DNA from: Chaetoderma sp. LZ-2023a
Lineage: Eukaryota; Mollusca; Caudofoveata; Chaetodermatida; Chaetodermatidae
Length of the DNA: 64,000 nt
NCBI GenBank assembly: GCA_034401795.1
Contig: CM067367.1
Coordinates: 52,654,519 to 52,718,518 of the forward strand
Reading direction: 5' to 3'
Position numbers and translations under genes: made by a program. This document shows positions 39,561 through 53,829 of the stretch, piece after piece; position 1 is the first letter of the stretch, and the number at the start of each line of letters is the position of its first letter. The notes below the pieces were generated by a model. That model was not told where the DNA came from. It ran no database searches and saw only the letters and a list, made by a program, of their open reading frames with translations.

Positions 39561-40640
39561 TGGCGATGGTAGCTGACGCATTCCAGCTACTACCAATTGA
39601 CGAGAATAGGAAGATTTCAAAGAATTAGAACAGCTATCTACGCAAGAAACCCGATAAGATATAACTGTTCCAGTATCTACGAGGACGTATTGCCCAGTCT
39701 ATCTTCTACAAGGGGCGGTCCTTAATAGAACTTGGGATGGGAACTTACTCCAGAACCTGCATCATGTGATGACGACCATGTGATTCAAATGGAGTATCCT
39801 CTCAGTCCATACAACTACAGGGTTCGATATCAGAGTTATGTTACGTGCAGCAAATACAGTGTCCCAGACTATACGCACATATTAATCATTGTAACAGCAT
39901 TTACATCGTTGTCCTGGGGATCTTTCTGATTCACTGATTTTGGTGTGAAGAACTTGTGGGTGCCGTTTGGAATTGGCAGTAAGTTAACATATATTTCCTC
40001 CAACGACATCTGCAACTCCATGTCTCCGCCAAGGTGCTTGCTCTCCTCGCAGTCTATGCCTTGACAACGTTTGCCAACCCATCCTACTTTGCTGGAACAT
40101 GGAAGAAATCGTCATATGAAAAGTGGAACACAACGACAGAGCCACGTGATGGAAATGCCTCTCACATTGTATTCAGAGGATATCAATGCCATTGAGAGTT
40201 TCATTGCCTCAATATTCATGGTGTCATGTCATCTGTTGGAAGTCTACAAAGCACGATAGTAGATATGCGCCCTGGCATCTCGCACGTTCAAGTACTTGCC
40301 ATCAAGAAAGCCAGCCTAATAGAGTACATCAAGAGAGTGATCCATCAAGCTGGATATATGCCATGGCAATCTCTCATGATTGAACAATTCTTGCTGAACA
40401 AGGCTTCTGAGGTGGCCTGCCGTTCATTTAGTCTGAGTCCGTTTGGTGGCCATTTTGGTCTCGCTTCCTCGAGCAACTAAAGCCCTGGAGGTACTGTTCA
40501 GGTGCGGATGGACTACAAGACCTACAAGAAGGTAATTTCACTACAAGGCAGAGCAGTCAGATCCAAATGTGATGGACTCTGTTACGATTGTGTTGGTCTG
40601 CGTACGACACGAACACTTAATTGAGTCATGTCCTATCAGA
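39560..40640 (+). other. Possible coding remnant, not recognised
   Basis: Plus-strand open stretches at 39732-39929 and 40071-40480 have balanced codon-like composition; the latter reads SIVDMRPG-like then VLAIKKASLIEYIKRV and GYMPWQSLMIEQFLLNKASE. No family is recognised. The frames are broken by stops between them. It may be part of a further transposon-derived gene. Confidence 0.3.
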
Positions 40641-41759
40641 TGTTGAGCCACGCCTGGTATGCTTGTTCTATCTATATAATTTAATAGTGGGCTTCATATG
40701 TTAAGAGGATAGTTTCAGGTTGCATGACCTTGAAGAAACTTGTCTTTGATCTCAATATGTGCAAAATATGCTCGACATTCATGCTTTTGAGATGGATTGA
40801 ACATATTAACAAAATATGGATTGTGCGACACTTAAAGATCATGACCTTGACGTTCTGGACTTGATCTTGACACCATGATGATAAAACGATGTATTAATAT
40901 TAGCATAGAATGACCTGATCCAATATTAAATAAATCAAGATAGATTTCTCCAAAGACAGCTTTATTGGTAAATTATACAGATTTAAGGCCAAGATCCCAA
41001 AGGGTCCCCTAATCAATCAGATCTGGCATACTTAAAATATGATAATACATACCAACCTTATCGGCTTATTATTAACTGAGATAGATCCTAGCATATATTT
41101 CCGACAGCCATTTTGGATTTAGGCTAATTAGTCGTTGTTAATGACTCCAAAAATATGTGTCCCATCTCGGGATTTGATAGTACCTATCTACACAGGTCAC
41201 ACATGCCAAATTTTGTGATTTCTTCCAATGCTGAACATTGCAAACCCTAAAATCCTTTTAAAAAAGCAGACAATTAAGAAATTTGCTAATACACGTGGGC
41301 ATATTTTAGTCGCTGATATGAAATTTCTTGTGGACAAAACAAAGAAAAAAGAGCTATTTAGTAAGCGCAACTTGGTAGGTACATGCCTACATTATATTAG
41401 CTAGGTCTTTTAACATTACGCATGTGGGTGGATGCAGGAAAGCCTGCAAAAAGTGTCAATCTTCCATCAAAAACTCAAATTAGGGGCAGAGATAATAAGA
41501 GGTCTTAAGAAACAAAAATCTGATCAGTTCTTAAACGGGCAACTCGAGTTTAGTCAACCTTAATTTTCAAGTCATAATAAGTTCCGTGCAATTGACCAGT
41601 TAATTACTAATTAAGGCATGGCCTTCTCAGAAATGCTGTTATTATGTCAATCGTTTATCACAATGTGTAAATTGCCCAAAAGGTGGCATTGTATCAGGTC
41701 AATGTAATCTAAAATTAGCTTATGCCAAAAATGACTGCCCTGTCCATACCCGGCTAAGC
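40641..41759. other. No gene seen
   Basis: AT-rich with no clear repeat or motif. Confidence 0.5.
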
Positions 41760-42070
41760 TCCGGCCATGCTTTGCGCGCGTTGGGATCGATCGAATTCCC
41801 TGTATTCCCAGAATGACAAATATCGACGTAGCTATACAGGTAAACTGTTGAACATATTGAAAATAATTTGACTTTGTGGTGTTATTGCCATATAGTCAAA
41901 TTAGTTTCAAAATTTTCAACATAATGTTTATTAAATAGTAAATCCATCAAAGATACACGATTCTTACAACTTGACGAACTATTCTGTCAATTGTGATTCA
42001 GTCATATCAGTCTACATGTGACGTAAATGATTATGACATCATATACTTGATCAACAGTTCGGATTCATCA
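41760..42070 (-). repeat. Dispersed hairpin repeat, reversed copy
   Basis: CTAAGCTCCGGCC at the left, palindrome at 41847-41920, TGACGTAAATGATTATGACATC at the right (split here as TGACGTAAATGATT and ATGACATC). Confidence 0.7.
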
Positions 42071-42221
42071 CTTGGCGACGCTATGTGAGGTTAGAGTTAG
42101 GTTTAAACTATCATTTTTAACATTGTGTTGCTGTTGTATGTAAATACTAGTTATCAAACTGAATTTGACCCGACCTAGATTTACTAAGTCATAAATTAAG
42201 GTACGTTCTCATATTAGACCA

Positions 42222-42771
42222 GTTCAGTAAATCGCCAATGCGCCTGACTTGGTATTTCAGATTCTGACACGCCGATGCAAGCTGTCAGTAACAGCTATAG
42301 GTTGAATTCGGATATGTTGTCGCATTACTCTGACCGGAATTATCACGTAGTTGATTTGCCGATCTATGCATGCGCACACCTTTACTCTCGCTTGAAGCAG
42401 GAGTAACCAAGTCGAATTTGTACCACGTGATACGAATTTGTACCACGTGATATCGTTGTCCGATTCTACTCTTGGTCGTTTGGATATGTTGTCAAGGTGC
42501 GCCTACCGCACTTACCCCGACAACATATCCGAACTTAGCCATAGATATAATTTAATACTCGCTAGATCGCCAGTCTCCAAAATAATATGTTTTCGTTACT
42601 AACCTTATTACGTAGTCGAATAAAATGTCAGATTAATATAGCCAATACAATTTTATTTCTGATAAAAAAATATAAATGTGTCTGTTCAATTCCTGTCTTG
42701 GAGGCTATATAGGTCGTCTGCATCAGTTAGTCAGTAAATACCCAGTCATGCGCAATTGCGATTTACTGAAC
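42222..42771. mobile_element. MITE-like element with 39-bp terminal inverted repeats
   Basis: GTTCAGTAAATCGCCAATGC at 42222 is the imperfect complement of the sequence ending GCGATTTACTGAAC at 42771; arms are about 39 and 42 bp. A second, inner inverted pair is CGGATATGTTGTC (about 42308) and GACAACATATCCG (about 42519). No convincing target duplication; no coding sequence. Confidence 0.75.
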
Positions 42772-43341
42772 TCGAGCAACCAGCGGTCGCAACAACTAGC
42801 CCCATATTGAGGGTATGTGTATAAATGATCTATCGAGTATATACTATATCTATGGTAACAGCTGTGAGCTGTCCAGCTGATGTTTTATTTCATGTTTCAT
42901 TTCTTTTTGGCAACTTGTCAACAACTATCAGACTGTCAATTGTGACGTTTCTCAGTACACTTCTCTTTCTTCCGGCTACTTGCCCGGTCCAACCACCATG
43001 GCCTATAAAACGCCGTAATAATGCTGTGTCTCTAATCTTGTTCAGTAATCATAAGAGTGACTGAACAAAAAATGTTTTCTAACATCCATGGAGGATAGAT
43101 ATTGTTTATATTTATCCTCCATGTAAGAAGCAAAGTATCAGACACTCATGAACTGAATTTACATATTTTTATCGCAAATAAAATTCGGTTGGAGATATTA
43201 ATCTGACAATGTATTCGAATAGAAAATGGAATTTGCAACAAAAAATACGATTCTGTAATATAATATTCTCCTATAAACTAGATTGGCGAGAAAATACTGA
43301 CCTCTGCAATGCCGCTTTTCAGAGTGCCATGAGTGATCTAG

Positions 43342-45213
<1,872 letters not shown>

Positions 45214-45712
45214 TATATATATAGGCGTTTTTAACCATAATTTATAAGTTGCATATATTTCCAAACAATGAGGCGAATGGACCATAAACGGGTACAGAGA
45301 ATACTACAAGCCAAATGCAATTGCGTCAGACGTATGCTTTTATGGTGTAGTTTGGATCGACCGGTCGGATACCGGCTGTACCAGCTAAGCTGGGTACGTG
45401 CCGCCCGTCCTGGATTCGTTTCCTGAACACGCCCCTCTGGGTAGAGCTATAAGCGTACATAGGCCTATGGGAGGGATGGTGTGTCGAAAACGACTAAGTT
45501 CGTTAAAGCGCATGATGCGCATGCGCGTGCCAAGACGCTGTTTATATGGAGCACGTAGTTACGACCTAGATAGGATGGCGCTTTTAGTGTACCGAGACGT
45601 AAAGCTTCCAGAATGTTCTAGAACGTTCGACGACGCTATTATTAGCTGTGCGCTGATTGGCTGTGCTCAAACGATGATTGGATGGAGCCCGCGCCTGTGA
45701 CATCGCGAGGAG

Positions 45713-45720
45713 TATAAAAG
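45713..45720 (+). promoter_or_regulatory. TATA box (TATAAAAG) in repeat copy 1
   Basis: A perfect TATA box in GC-rich surroundings, at the expected place for a promoter near the repeat's 5' end. Confidence 0.5.
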
Positions 45721-45827
45721 GAGAAGCGATCCAGTGATCGAGAGCATCCTCGGCCAGGGGCCAAACAGGTTGGAGCTGTACCAACTACTGTCAAGCGTGA
45801 CACACTCTTTCGCTATGTGTCGGGTTT

Positions 45828-46203
45828 TTATCCCGTAGTGTGCAGTCTCCAACCCACCGCACTAAGGCAATTTTGTAACTCCCCATCTGCGGGAGTAAGT
45901 TGGAACTTTTGATAATCGTTCACGAATACTACATCTACATTCGGAACACAAGCTTGCGGTGAGGCCTTTGCGGCCTGAATATGTGAGTCTACAGATGTAG
46001 AGGCAGGATGTTCTTTGATTGATGACTCGCCGGATCTGCCGGCCATGCCTAAAAAGTGGTATTTCAAACAACGCCGCACCAATCGTGTAGGTTCTTTCAA
46101 CTTTCGACCGCACCAAGTAAACTCTGCCCGGTGCGTCTTCAGAGCTGGTTGACGTACCCAGCACCGTAAAGCCTTGTTTTGTATCTTCATTTGCTTCTAA
46201 CAA
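45828..46203 (-). other. Overlapping minus-strand open frames in repeat copy 1
   Basis: Two frames of 113-120 codons overlap here. They have no recognised motif and are not present in the other two copies, so they are probably chance frames in GC-rich DNA. Confidence 0.3.
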
Positions 46204-46712
46204 CCCCCGCTAGTGACGGGTTGTTTACACCTTCCATCCGTGCCATCAGTGTATGGGAACTTTCTTCACCACGTAGTACTATCGTATAATTTGCTGACTG
46301 CTCGTTAGACATTCTATTATGCCTACAGCACTAAGCGATGCGCTCCCACCATGAGTGTTCTTTCGGGACTCTTGTTTGCGGAAAACAACTTACGGGAACC
46401 AGCCTGCGGGAACTGTCCAGCTTCCGGAGAGCGCATCATCTCACGTCGACTATGGATTGACGTGTAAATTTCAGTAACACGGTAGCCTAACTTGGGAATG
46501 ACTACCAAGTATTCAAGTAACTATACTCCAGGGTTTAATTATTTCTCTATCTAGGTTTTGTTAATTATCTCATATCCGTATTAACGGTTCCGATGACTAA
46601 AAGGAACCGTGACGGTCTTAGGACCGATAGTTATAATTTCTGTATTTGTTAATAGTTATTATCATTTTCTTCAATGTTTTGCTAACCGCACTATAGTAGG
46701 TTCGTTAACCTG

Positions 46713-46717
<5 letters not shown>

Positions 46718-46797
<80 letters not shown>
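46718..46797. repeat. (TA)n microsatellite
   Basis: About 80 bases of alternating TA, inside repeat copy 1. Confidence 0.95.
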
Positions 46798-46799
<2 letters not shown>

Positions 46800-47319
46800 T
46801 AATCGTTTGACACCGTATTGTTTGTTCTGGTTAGATTATGTATGTAGATGGCCAGTGGCCATCCGTTAACTTGTTTTGCTTAGTCATAGAAAATATAGGA
46901 ATGCAGTGCACGTAGGAAACACTATACAGCATCATTTATATATGCAGCATTTTCTCCTGCCACCAACCATTTTTCACTGAGGTCGCTGTCCATGCTATAA
47001 CTCTGTTTAGCCCGGCATGCTACCGACTAAAACCTTTTCTATTCAGCTCCATAGAATAGGTTCAAAATGATTAGAGACACTTTCTTCATTACATACTGTG
47101 TAATATACTCTTCTCTTCCGGCAGTGCGATAATCTAGCCCCGCACTCCGGTAAGACTCATAACTCTAAGATTTTGTCCCTCTTCATATTCCTCTTAGCTG
47201 TGTGGCTTCTTAATTGTGTGGATGTCCCTATCCGCACCATGGGCTGATACGACTCTGGGAAACTATTGGGGTTTCCGAGCGGTGATGGCTAGGGTGCGGT
47301 ATCACATACACCTCCCCGC

Positions 47320-47333
47320 GTATCTTCGGATAC
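47320..47333 (+). ncRNA. Conserved TTCG-loop hairpin, repeat copy 1
   Basis: GTATCTTCGGATAC: a five-pair stem with a C(UUCG)G tetraloop. The same hairpin occurs at the same place in copies 2 and 3; see 55705-55718 for the compensatory change. Confidence 0.55.
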
Positions 47334-48553
47334 TTAGTAGTTAGCGCTTTAAGCCAATGTAGGAAAGCACTGCGAAAACACATGTATTATTTATTATTTT
47401 ATTTACTGACAATCCTCCTGCACCGCAGTGCAAATCTGGCAACTTGTATATAAACCTAACGACAGGTTAAACGGTTAGTTCCATAGGACCCGGTGACAGG
47501 CGAGATACGTATTCTCACCGAATTCTGTTAAAATGTCTGGGCATAATATTTAGATCTGTCACGCCCTTACGGGAAGGGCATTTATGGTGTGTATTCGTCT
47601 CTCTTACCCCCACCATAACGATAGGAGATATCGCCTAATAATGCTTTCGTGAAATGTAAACCATGTCTTGTAATGTTTCATGAGGTTGCGAAGCGGAATG
47701 TCCGGATTCTCACCCAGTTCGGAGATCCCACTAAGTAACATGTATGAGCGCTGTCTACAGTATTGATGTCATCGGACATCTGTTCTCCGTGACAGCCATG
47801 TCTAATTGCTAGGTAGGTATCAGCCAGTTGTGGCCTAAACTAATTTTTGTTCTGAAAACAACTAACAGTAATTAAGCAAAGCAGAAGGCCCGCAGAAATA
47901 AAACGGCAACTACTAACTCAGCATATTAGAAATCACATAAGATGGTGACGAAGGAATTCATCGGGAATCTTCCGTTCCGTCTTCACGTAAAACAGTACGC
48001 ACCCCTATAGTCATAATCTCACTAGGGATGGTCTTTTCTTTCTACAGCATTTTTGTTTGAAATATTAGAGTGGGCCCATTTTTGCCTACTATTCTTCTCC
48101 CGCTTTAAGCCGTGGCGACACCTTCCCGAGACGGAGGCCCGTGCGAGGCACTTGCCTCTCGCAAGGATTCAGCGATGACGGTCCACGCCAGGATAATACT
48201 CCTCACCCAAACTAGCACAGTAGAGCCCGCGTGAAGCACATCACTTTTTCGTCTGAGATAGCCTTCTTCCTTTCAGCTTAGAGGTATAATAACTTATATT
48301 AAGTTAAATAGCTATGTCTCGTGTACGGGAGCCTCCCTTGCGGGGATACCTCTGCGGCCCTACGAGTTTGTGTGGTACCTCCGGGAGCCCCATGTTTAAA
48401 AGTTCATCTACCTGCCTCTATGTCTTGTATTTTCGTATGCTCTTACTGTAGTTTTATCTAGCATGTTTTCAATTAGTTAGGTAAACGCATTGTATAGACA
48501 TATTTTAAGGTCACCAAATCAAACCTTGTAAGTCCATAGATCACGAAATTGCT

Positions 48554-48772
48554 ATGGACAGGCATAATGGTGACACAAATTCTTGGGATGAGACCGTTGT
48601 GTTTAATGTTCACGACAATGGTCGCACGGCCCCACCAGAACGATGTGGTTCCACCGGCCTTAGGAGCCAGTTTTTGTTTCCCGCAGGGCAGTCTCGTTCA
48701 AGGTATGTCGCCCCGAGACTGGATGCTAACCAGCATCATCACTCGTCGTGCACGTACGGCGCGGCAAGTTGA
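48554..48772 (+). CDS. Short ORF MDRHxGDTN, repeat copy 1
   Basis: 72 codons beginning MDRHNGDTNSWDETVVFN. The start aligns with ORFs at 51058 and 56820 in the other copies. Among the copies, His, Asn, Asp and Phe codons change at the third base while the residue stays, which suggests past selection on protein. The product is short, basic and not recognised. It lies at the 3' end of the repeat. Confidence 0.45.
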   Translation: MDRHNGDTNSWDETVVFNVHDNGRTAPPERCGSTGLRSQFLFPAGQSRSRYVAPRLDANQHHHSSCTYGAAS

Positions 48773-49979
48773 CATGAGACATCGGAACGGCCCGATACTA
48801 CCCGGCGAGCTACAATAACTCGCCAGATCTACCATACCACGCCAACCAGTGGTAGTTCCAAATCCGCACATGTTTTGTGTTTAACTTTAGACATTTCTAC
48901 CGCAGTCATGGGGCATTGCCCGATGCATCGCACGAGCTATGCCATGCATCTCGTCTTGTGATCCGCCACAGTGCATCCACATTTATTAACTTTCAACAGT
49001 AGCCCATCATAACTACAGAGCCGCTTTCAACTTCCACACCAGTGTGGAACTGGCTAACCACCACTTAAATTATTACACTGTGTATAGACGTGACTAACTA
49101 CCAGCCATCCACAACAGCAAACATTCTACTTCACCGTTCCTGAGAATGAGCCACATCAGACAGTTGGCCTGCAGCTTTTCCTAGCAGCCGACTTCCGCAT
49201 CATGCCATCTCGCGTTCCAAATGTGTGACGCTTCAACTACTGTGATTCCAAAACTTTTTTCCATATGGATGACTAATACGTACTCCGTCTTAATATATGT
49301 ATTACTTTTTCTGTAACAGGTACTAATGACTAATAGATACCACCCGGTCGTTTGAGAGCGCATTTTTATAGTTTATTCTTTAAATGTGTATATTATTCTT
49401 ATTTTGTGCCAATAAGCACTGTCAAGGTCGTGTGACCTACTATTTTACTGTACTGTGATAGTTATTTATTTGGCAGTAGTCAACTAGTTATATGTGTTGC
49501 TTACTTTGTATAGAAACATTAGAACTACAGTTCGCTAGGCTACACAATACAGCAACAACAACTGCACCACCTTATTCCTCAACAGCATCAATTTTTCACT
49601 GAGGTCGCTGTTCATGTTCTCATTGCGCGAACATGACATGCAGCCCACCAAACCTGGACTATTTTAGCTCAATAGGATAGGTTTATAGTAGTATAAACGA
49701 TCGATTACTCTGTAGGAGACATTTTGTGTAAGTTTCTTTTTCGGGAGTAGCGGATATGTAACACCGCACACCGGCTAGATTGTATAAATTGGCCATATAC
49801 CTTAAGGCCTCCTGTTCTTACGAATATAAGAGTGATTATATCTGTCTACGCTCCTCCAGCCTCCAGGCTTATTAATAGTTTGGACCTCCCTCCGCCACGT
49901 TGCTTAGAGCTGACTTTGAAACTAACGGGGTGTCAGAGCGGTTAGAAACAAAGTGTCAATGGCCGCACACACCTCCCCT

Positions 49980-49993
49980 GTATCTTCGGATAC
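49980..49993 (+). ncRNA. Conserved TTCG-loop hairpin, repeat copy 2
   Basis: GTATCTTCGGATAC, identical to copy 1. Confidence 0.55.
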
Positions 49994-51057
49994 TAGTTAG
50001 TTAAATAACCATGTCAAAGTAGGAAGCACTGCGAAAATATTATAGTTACTAGCCTGCAGTGCATCTCTGGGCGAATTTACATAACCCTAACGTCAGGTAA
50101 AATGTGTCCCTGGGTGCGGATCGCATGATCCGCCCCCGACACGCTGGCGACGGGCAGGACTCAGGTCTCCATCTAACTCTCCAAGTGACTGGGTGTGGTC
50201 TTAGAACCCACCATGCCCTCACGGGAAGGTCACAATAGCTGGATAGCTGCATCTTGGTCCCCACCATAAACCTATGTGCTTTTCAATGCTTATGGAATGT
50301 GACTTGTTCCTGTGCTGTTTGTTATGTGTGATCGTGATGCTGTAGTGACAGGATCGGCATATGATTCTGGAGCAGCCACCTCATGGCATTTCCGCACACT
50401 GTTTAACTGAGGGGGATGCTCCGTGAGGGTGACCATACGGTCACCGAGTATTCTCGCCTGTCAGGCTTATATGTTACAGATAGTTAGAATACACAGCCCT
50501 TTGCGGCTTAACCTTGATCTGGACCCAAAAACTAAATGTTAGGATAGGATCTAGCAGAAGGACCGCATAAATAAAGCGGCAATTACCAATTAAGTATCTT
50601 TGAACATACATAAGGTGACCGTGTTGAATTCTGCGGAAATCATCCACCTCATCTTCGTGTAATACAGCGTGCATCACATTCACTTATAATTTCACTAGGT
50701 TGACTCTTTTACATAGCATAGTTTGAACAAGAGAGTGGCCCTTTTTGCCATCTCTCTTCCCCCGCTTCGGCATTGTAGGCATTTTCCTGTGGCGGAAGCC
50801 CGCGCAAGACACTTTCCTCCCACAACAAATAATGTTTGTGTTAGCAAGTTTAATATAAACTAAATTAACCCCAAAGTAGCCTTTGCGGGGATGCCTCACC
50901 GATTATGATCTATGAGATACCTCTGGCGAGGACCATAATGACGAGTCATCAACTTGACCCTATGTACTTGACTTCTCAACTTGTAGCAGCAAGCGAGTAC
51001 CATTGTTTGTCTGCTGCATGTAATTATTGTATGTATTTACTTATGTCCAAGCTCTAA

Positions 51058-51153
51058 ATGGAGCGAGGGGACCGTCACACCGGTGACACCAACAACGAGG
51101 ATGAGACCGTGAGGTTTAACTTCCGCGGCAAGAAGTCTGTCTTTGTATAATCC
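51058..51153 (+). CDS. Short ORF MERGDRHTGDTN, repeat copy 2 (shortened)
   Basis: Reads MERGDRHTGDTNNEDETVRF then a stop after about 31 codons, because the segment following FNF is rearranged relative to copies 1 and 3. Same start region and same leading motif. Confidence 0.4.
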
Positions 51154-51569
51154 GGCAGCGTGCAACACGGATACGCAACCCCGAGATCCACAGCTAACCA
51201 GCAGCCTCACCCCAACGTGCAACGTACTTGCAGTGCCGCGGAGCGAGAGTATCCGGCGGGCCAGCGCACATGCCCCGAGGCTACATTATTAAGTGTAGAC
51301 GGTGTAATGTTGGAAAAGAATATAATAATTTATTAACCCCCTCCCTACCCCACCCCAACACCCCCTCTTGTGTCGACAGCGCTCAAAGTGATACTCATTT
51401 TGATTAACCGAATATCAAATATTAAATTTTTGGCCTCTGTTAATGTCTATTTTCAGACCAAGAGACGACTATTTTGTAATATTATCACAGGAGTTTACAA
51501 AAAGAGTAGGTTCATCTCATTCAAATGAATATTTCTCATGATCACTGTAGATGAGGTTTAGGCTGGCTT

Positions 51570-52700
51570 CACCATAAAAACGAAAATGAAAAGACCATTT
51601 GCATGCCAAGTGAAAAATATTTTTTATCGTTACCACTGAAACGAGCCACTCATTGCATTGGTAAATTTACAAAACAAATCTTCTCTTTGGCTGCAAATGG
51701 AAATTCATAGATACCATTACATAGGCCGCTTTGACCGGCCTAGCCATAATAGGGTTAATTTGACACAACACTGTGCAACTTGTTTACCGAGTTTTCCACA
51801 AAATTCCGCTTTGGCTCCTGTCCGGAAAAGATCAATATCAAGGCAACAGTGATTCACCATTTGATGGTCAAGATTGGCTAAGAAAAATCGAAATCTGTCA
51901 TTACTGAAGGTCCAGTTGCGGGCAAAGGCAAGACAACTTTTTGAAGATTTACAACTTGAATGACTGGCTCGCTTGGTAAATCAGTCATTGCAGTGATAAA
52001 TTTAAAAAAATCGTTTTCTCTCGACAAGCAGATAGTCTTTCAATAATAACATATTTTTATCGTTACCACTGAAACGAGCCACTCATTGCATTGGTAAATT
52101 TACAAAACCAATCTTCTCTTTGGCTGCAGAAGAATTTATTGAAATCTTTATTGAAAGACTACCATAGAGACCGTTCTGGCCGGCTTGGCCATTAATAAGT
52201 TGACCAAAGGCTGGCGGCGATCAGTCCACAGTGAGCTTAGATACGTACCACGCGCCACGGCATTCATAGTGATAATCTGTGTTGATAAGATCACGCTTGA
52301 ATATTCAACAGTAATTCACACCTGTGTCGTGTATGTGATCTGACAAGGGGGTGTTGGTTATTCAAAGGATTCCCTGCGCGCTGACGTTGATTTATATAGT
52401 GGACTCTGCCATTTTTAGGCAGATTTAGCTGGCACGGCACATGAGAAATTCGACTTATAAATCGGGCCTTAGTTAGCCCCGTTGACTCTCAAAGTTGGTC
52501 GAGAAAATTTCAATTTTCTCATAAAAATCCCCATGAGTAGACCAAGAGATCATTTGTTTTTGAAAATTTACTATAGCAATGACTGGCAGTGGTAACATTT
52601 AACAACAAAATCTGTCTCCTCTTGGTCTACAAATTGACATTTCTCAAGACCACTATAGGAGCCGTGTTTTGCCAGGTTTGAGTGGTAGAAGGTTAATTCA
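51570..52700. repeat. Cluster of decayed piggyBac-like MITE hairpins
   Basis: Words of the 14448-14675 MITE recur several times: TTACCACTGAAACGAGCCAC at about 51630 and 52060, AAATCTTCTCTTTGGCTGCA at about 51675 and 52110, ACTGGCTCG at about 51962. Some end in GGCCGG..TTGGCCA..TTAA-like strings. They are diverged copies or relatives. Confidence 0.55.
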
Positions 52701-53829
52701 GAAATCTGACAGAGTGGACAGATAGAGAGCGTGACTGTAAATTCGGAGAATTAATTTGTCAAAGAATATATCATTTTCTCTGAGGGCCATCTTAGATATT
52801 TCACATAAATATGTATATTTTTTTTAAAAATTCCGTGTACACGTTTACGATTTTAGTAACCGTGTACACGTCACCCGAACGTGTACACGTGCCCGGCCCT
52901 AATATATATATAATATTGTAGCACGGATCGACCGGACGGGTACTGGCCGTCCCAGCTAAGCTGGGTACAGCGCGACCGTTCCGGATTCACTCTAAGCACG
53001 CCCCACCCCCACCCCCTGAATAGTATAGTACGCGTATATAACCCCTATAGGAGAGGTTTTCGTTAAAAACGACTAAACCACTAAGTCCGCTAAAACGCGT
53101 GGTGCGCGTGCATGCGCGTCAGAGCTTCCCTGACAACACGTGTCGAGATTGGGAGAGAGTGTATGCCTATAATGTACCGAGTCGGTACCCATGATTTATT
53201 TAAATCACACCGTTCTCGTCGTTCCAAAGATCAAAGATCGTGCCATCTCACGCTATCTATTTAGTAGCGCCTCAATTTCAGTGACTCTTGAACTTTATCC
53301 GTACCGATGACGAATAGGTACTCAAGTAGCTATACTATTGAACATTTAATTATTTCCGTATATTGGTACTGCTGACTAATAGGTACCTTACCGGTCTTAA
53401 GACCGCCTCTTATATTTTCTGTTTCTTACTGAGAATATGTTCCTTGTTTACTGTGGGTGCTTTCAACTAGCCGCACCGTAAGGTCCAATGACCTATGATA
53501 CTTTATTATCACCATATTCGTTAAATTGTGTATTGGTTAGTTGTGTATATGGCAAGTAGACATCTAGTTAATATGTTTTGTTTATTTGTAAAAACTCTAG
53601 ACCGCAGTACGCTAAGAAATACTATACAGCAACATATATATCCGCATCACTATATTCCCTCCAGCATCAAGTTTACACTGAGGTCGCTGATCATGCTCTA
53701 ATTGTTTGAGCCTGACATGTTAACAACTAAAGCTGGCTATTCTAGCTCGATAGGATAGGTTTAAAGTAGTTAGGGACAATTTCTCTGCAGGAGACGCATA
53801 GTGCACGCCTCTTTTTCGGTTGTTGTATA

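Larger units (their letters stand above)
45345..48835 (+). mobile_element. Unclassified long repeat, copy 1
   Basis: Starts near GGATCGACCGGTCGGATACC with the palindrome CCAGCTAAGCTGG, includes a TATA box and about 1 kb of 5' sequence, then shares with copies 2 and 3 an ordered series: CACTGAGGTCGCTG (about 46976), a TTCG hairpin (47320-47333), CACGCCCTTACGGGAAGG (about 47559), GCAGAAGGCCCGCA (about 47881), CCGTCTTCACGTAA, GAGGCACTTGCCTCTCG and a short ORF at 48554. Ends near CGAGCTACAATA. No reverse transcriptase, transposase or integrase is seen, and no clear terminal repeats, so the class is open. Confidence 0.65.
49190..51275 (+). mobile_element. Unclassified long repeat, copy 2 (5' truncated)
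   Basis: Shares the ordered blocks of copy 1: CACTGAGGTCGCTG at about 49596, TTCG hairpin at 49980-49993, CCCTCACGGGAAGG at about 50216, GCAGAAGGACCGCATAAATA at about 50553 and the ORF at 51058. It follows copy 1 directly, with the GC-rich 5' segment missing. Confidence 0.65.

Noticed and set aside
45398..45700. 100-codon plus-strand frame upstream of the TATA box
   Set aside because: The homologous part of repeat copy 3 (about 52960-53160) does not keep the frame.
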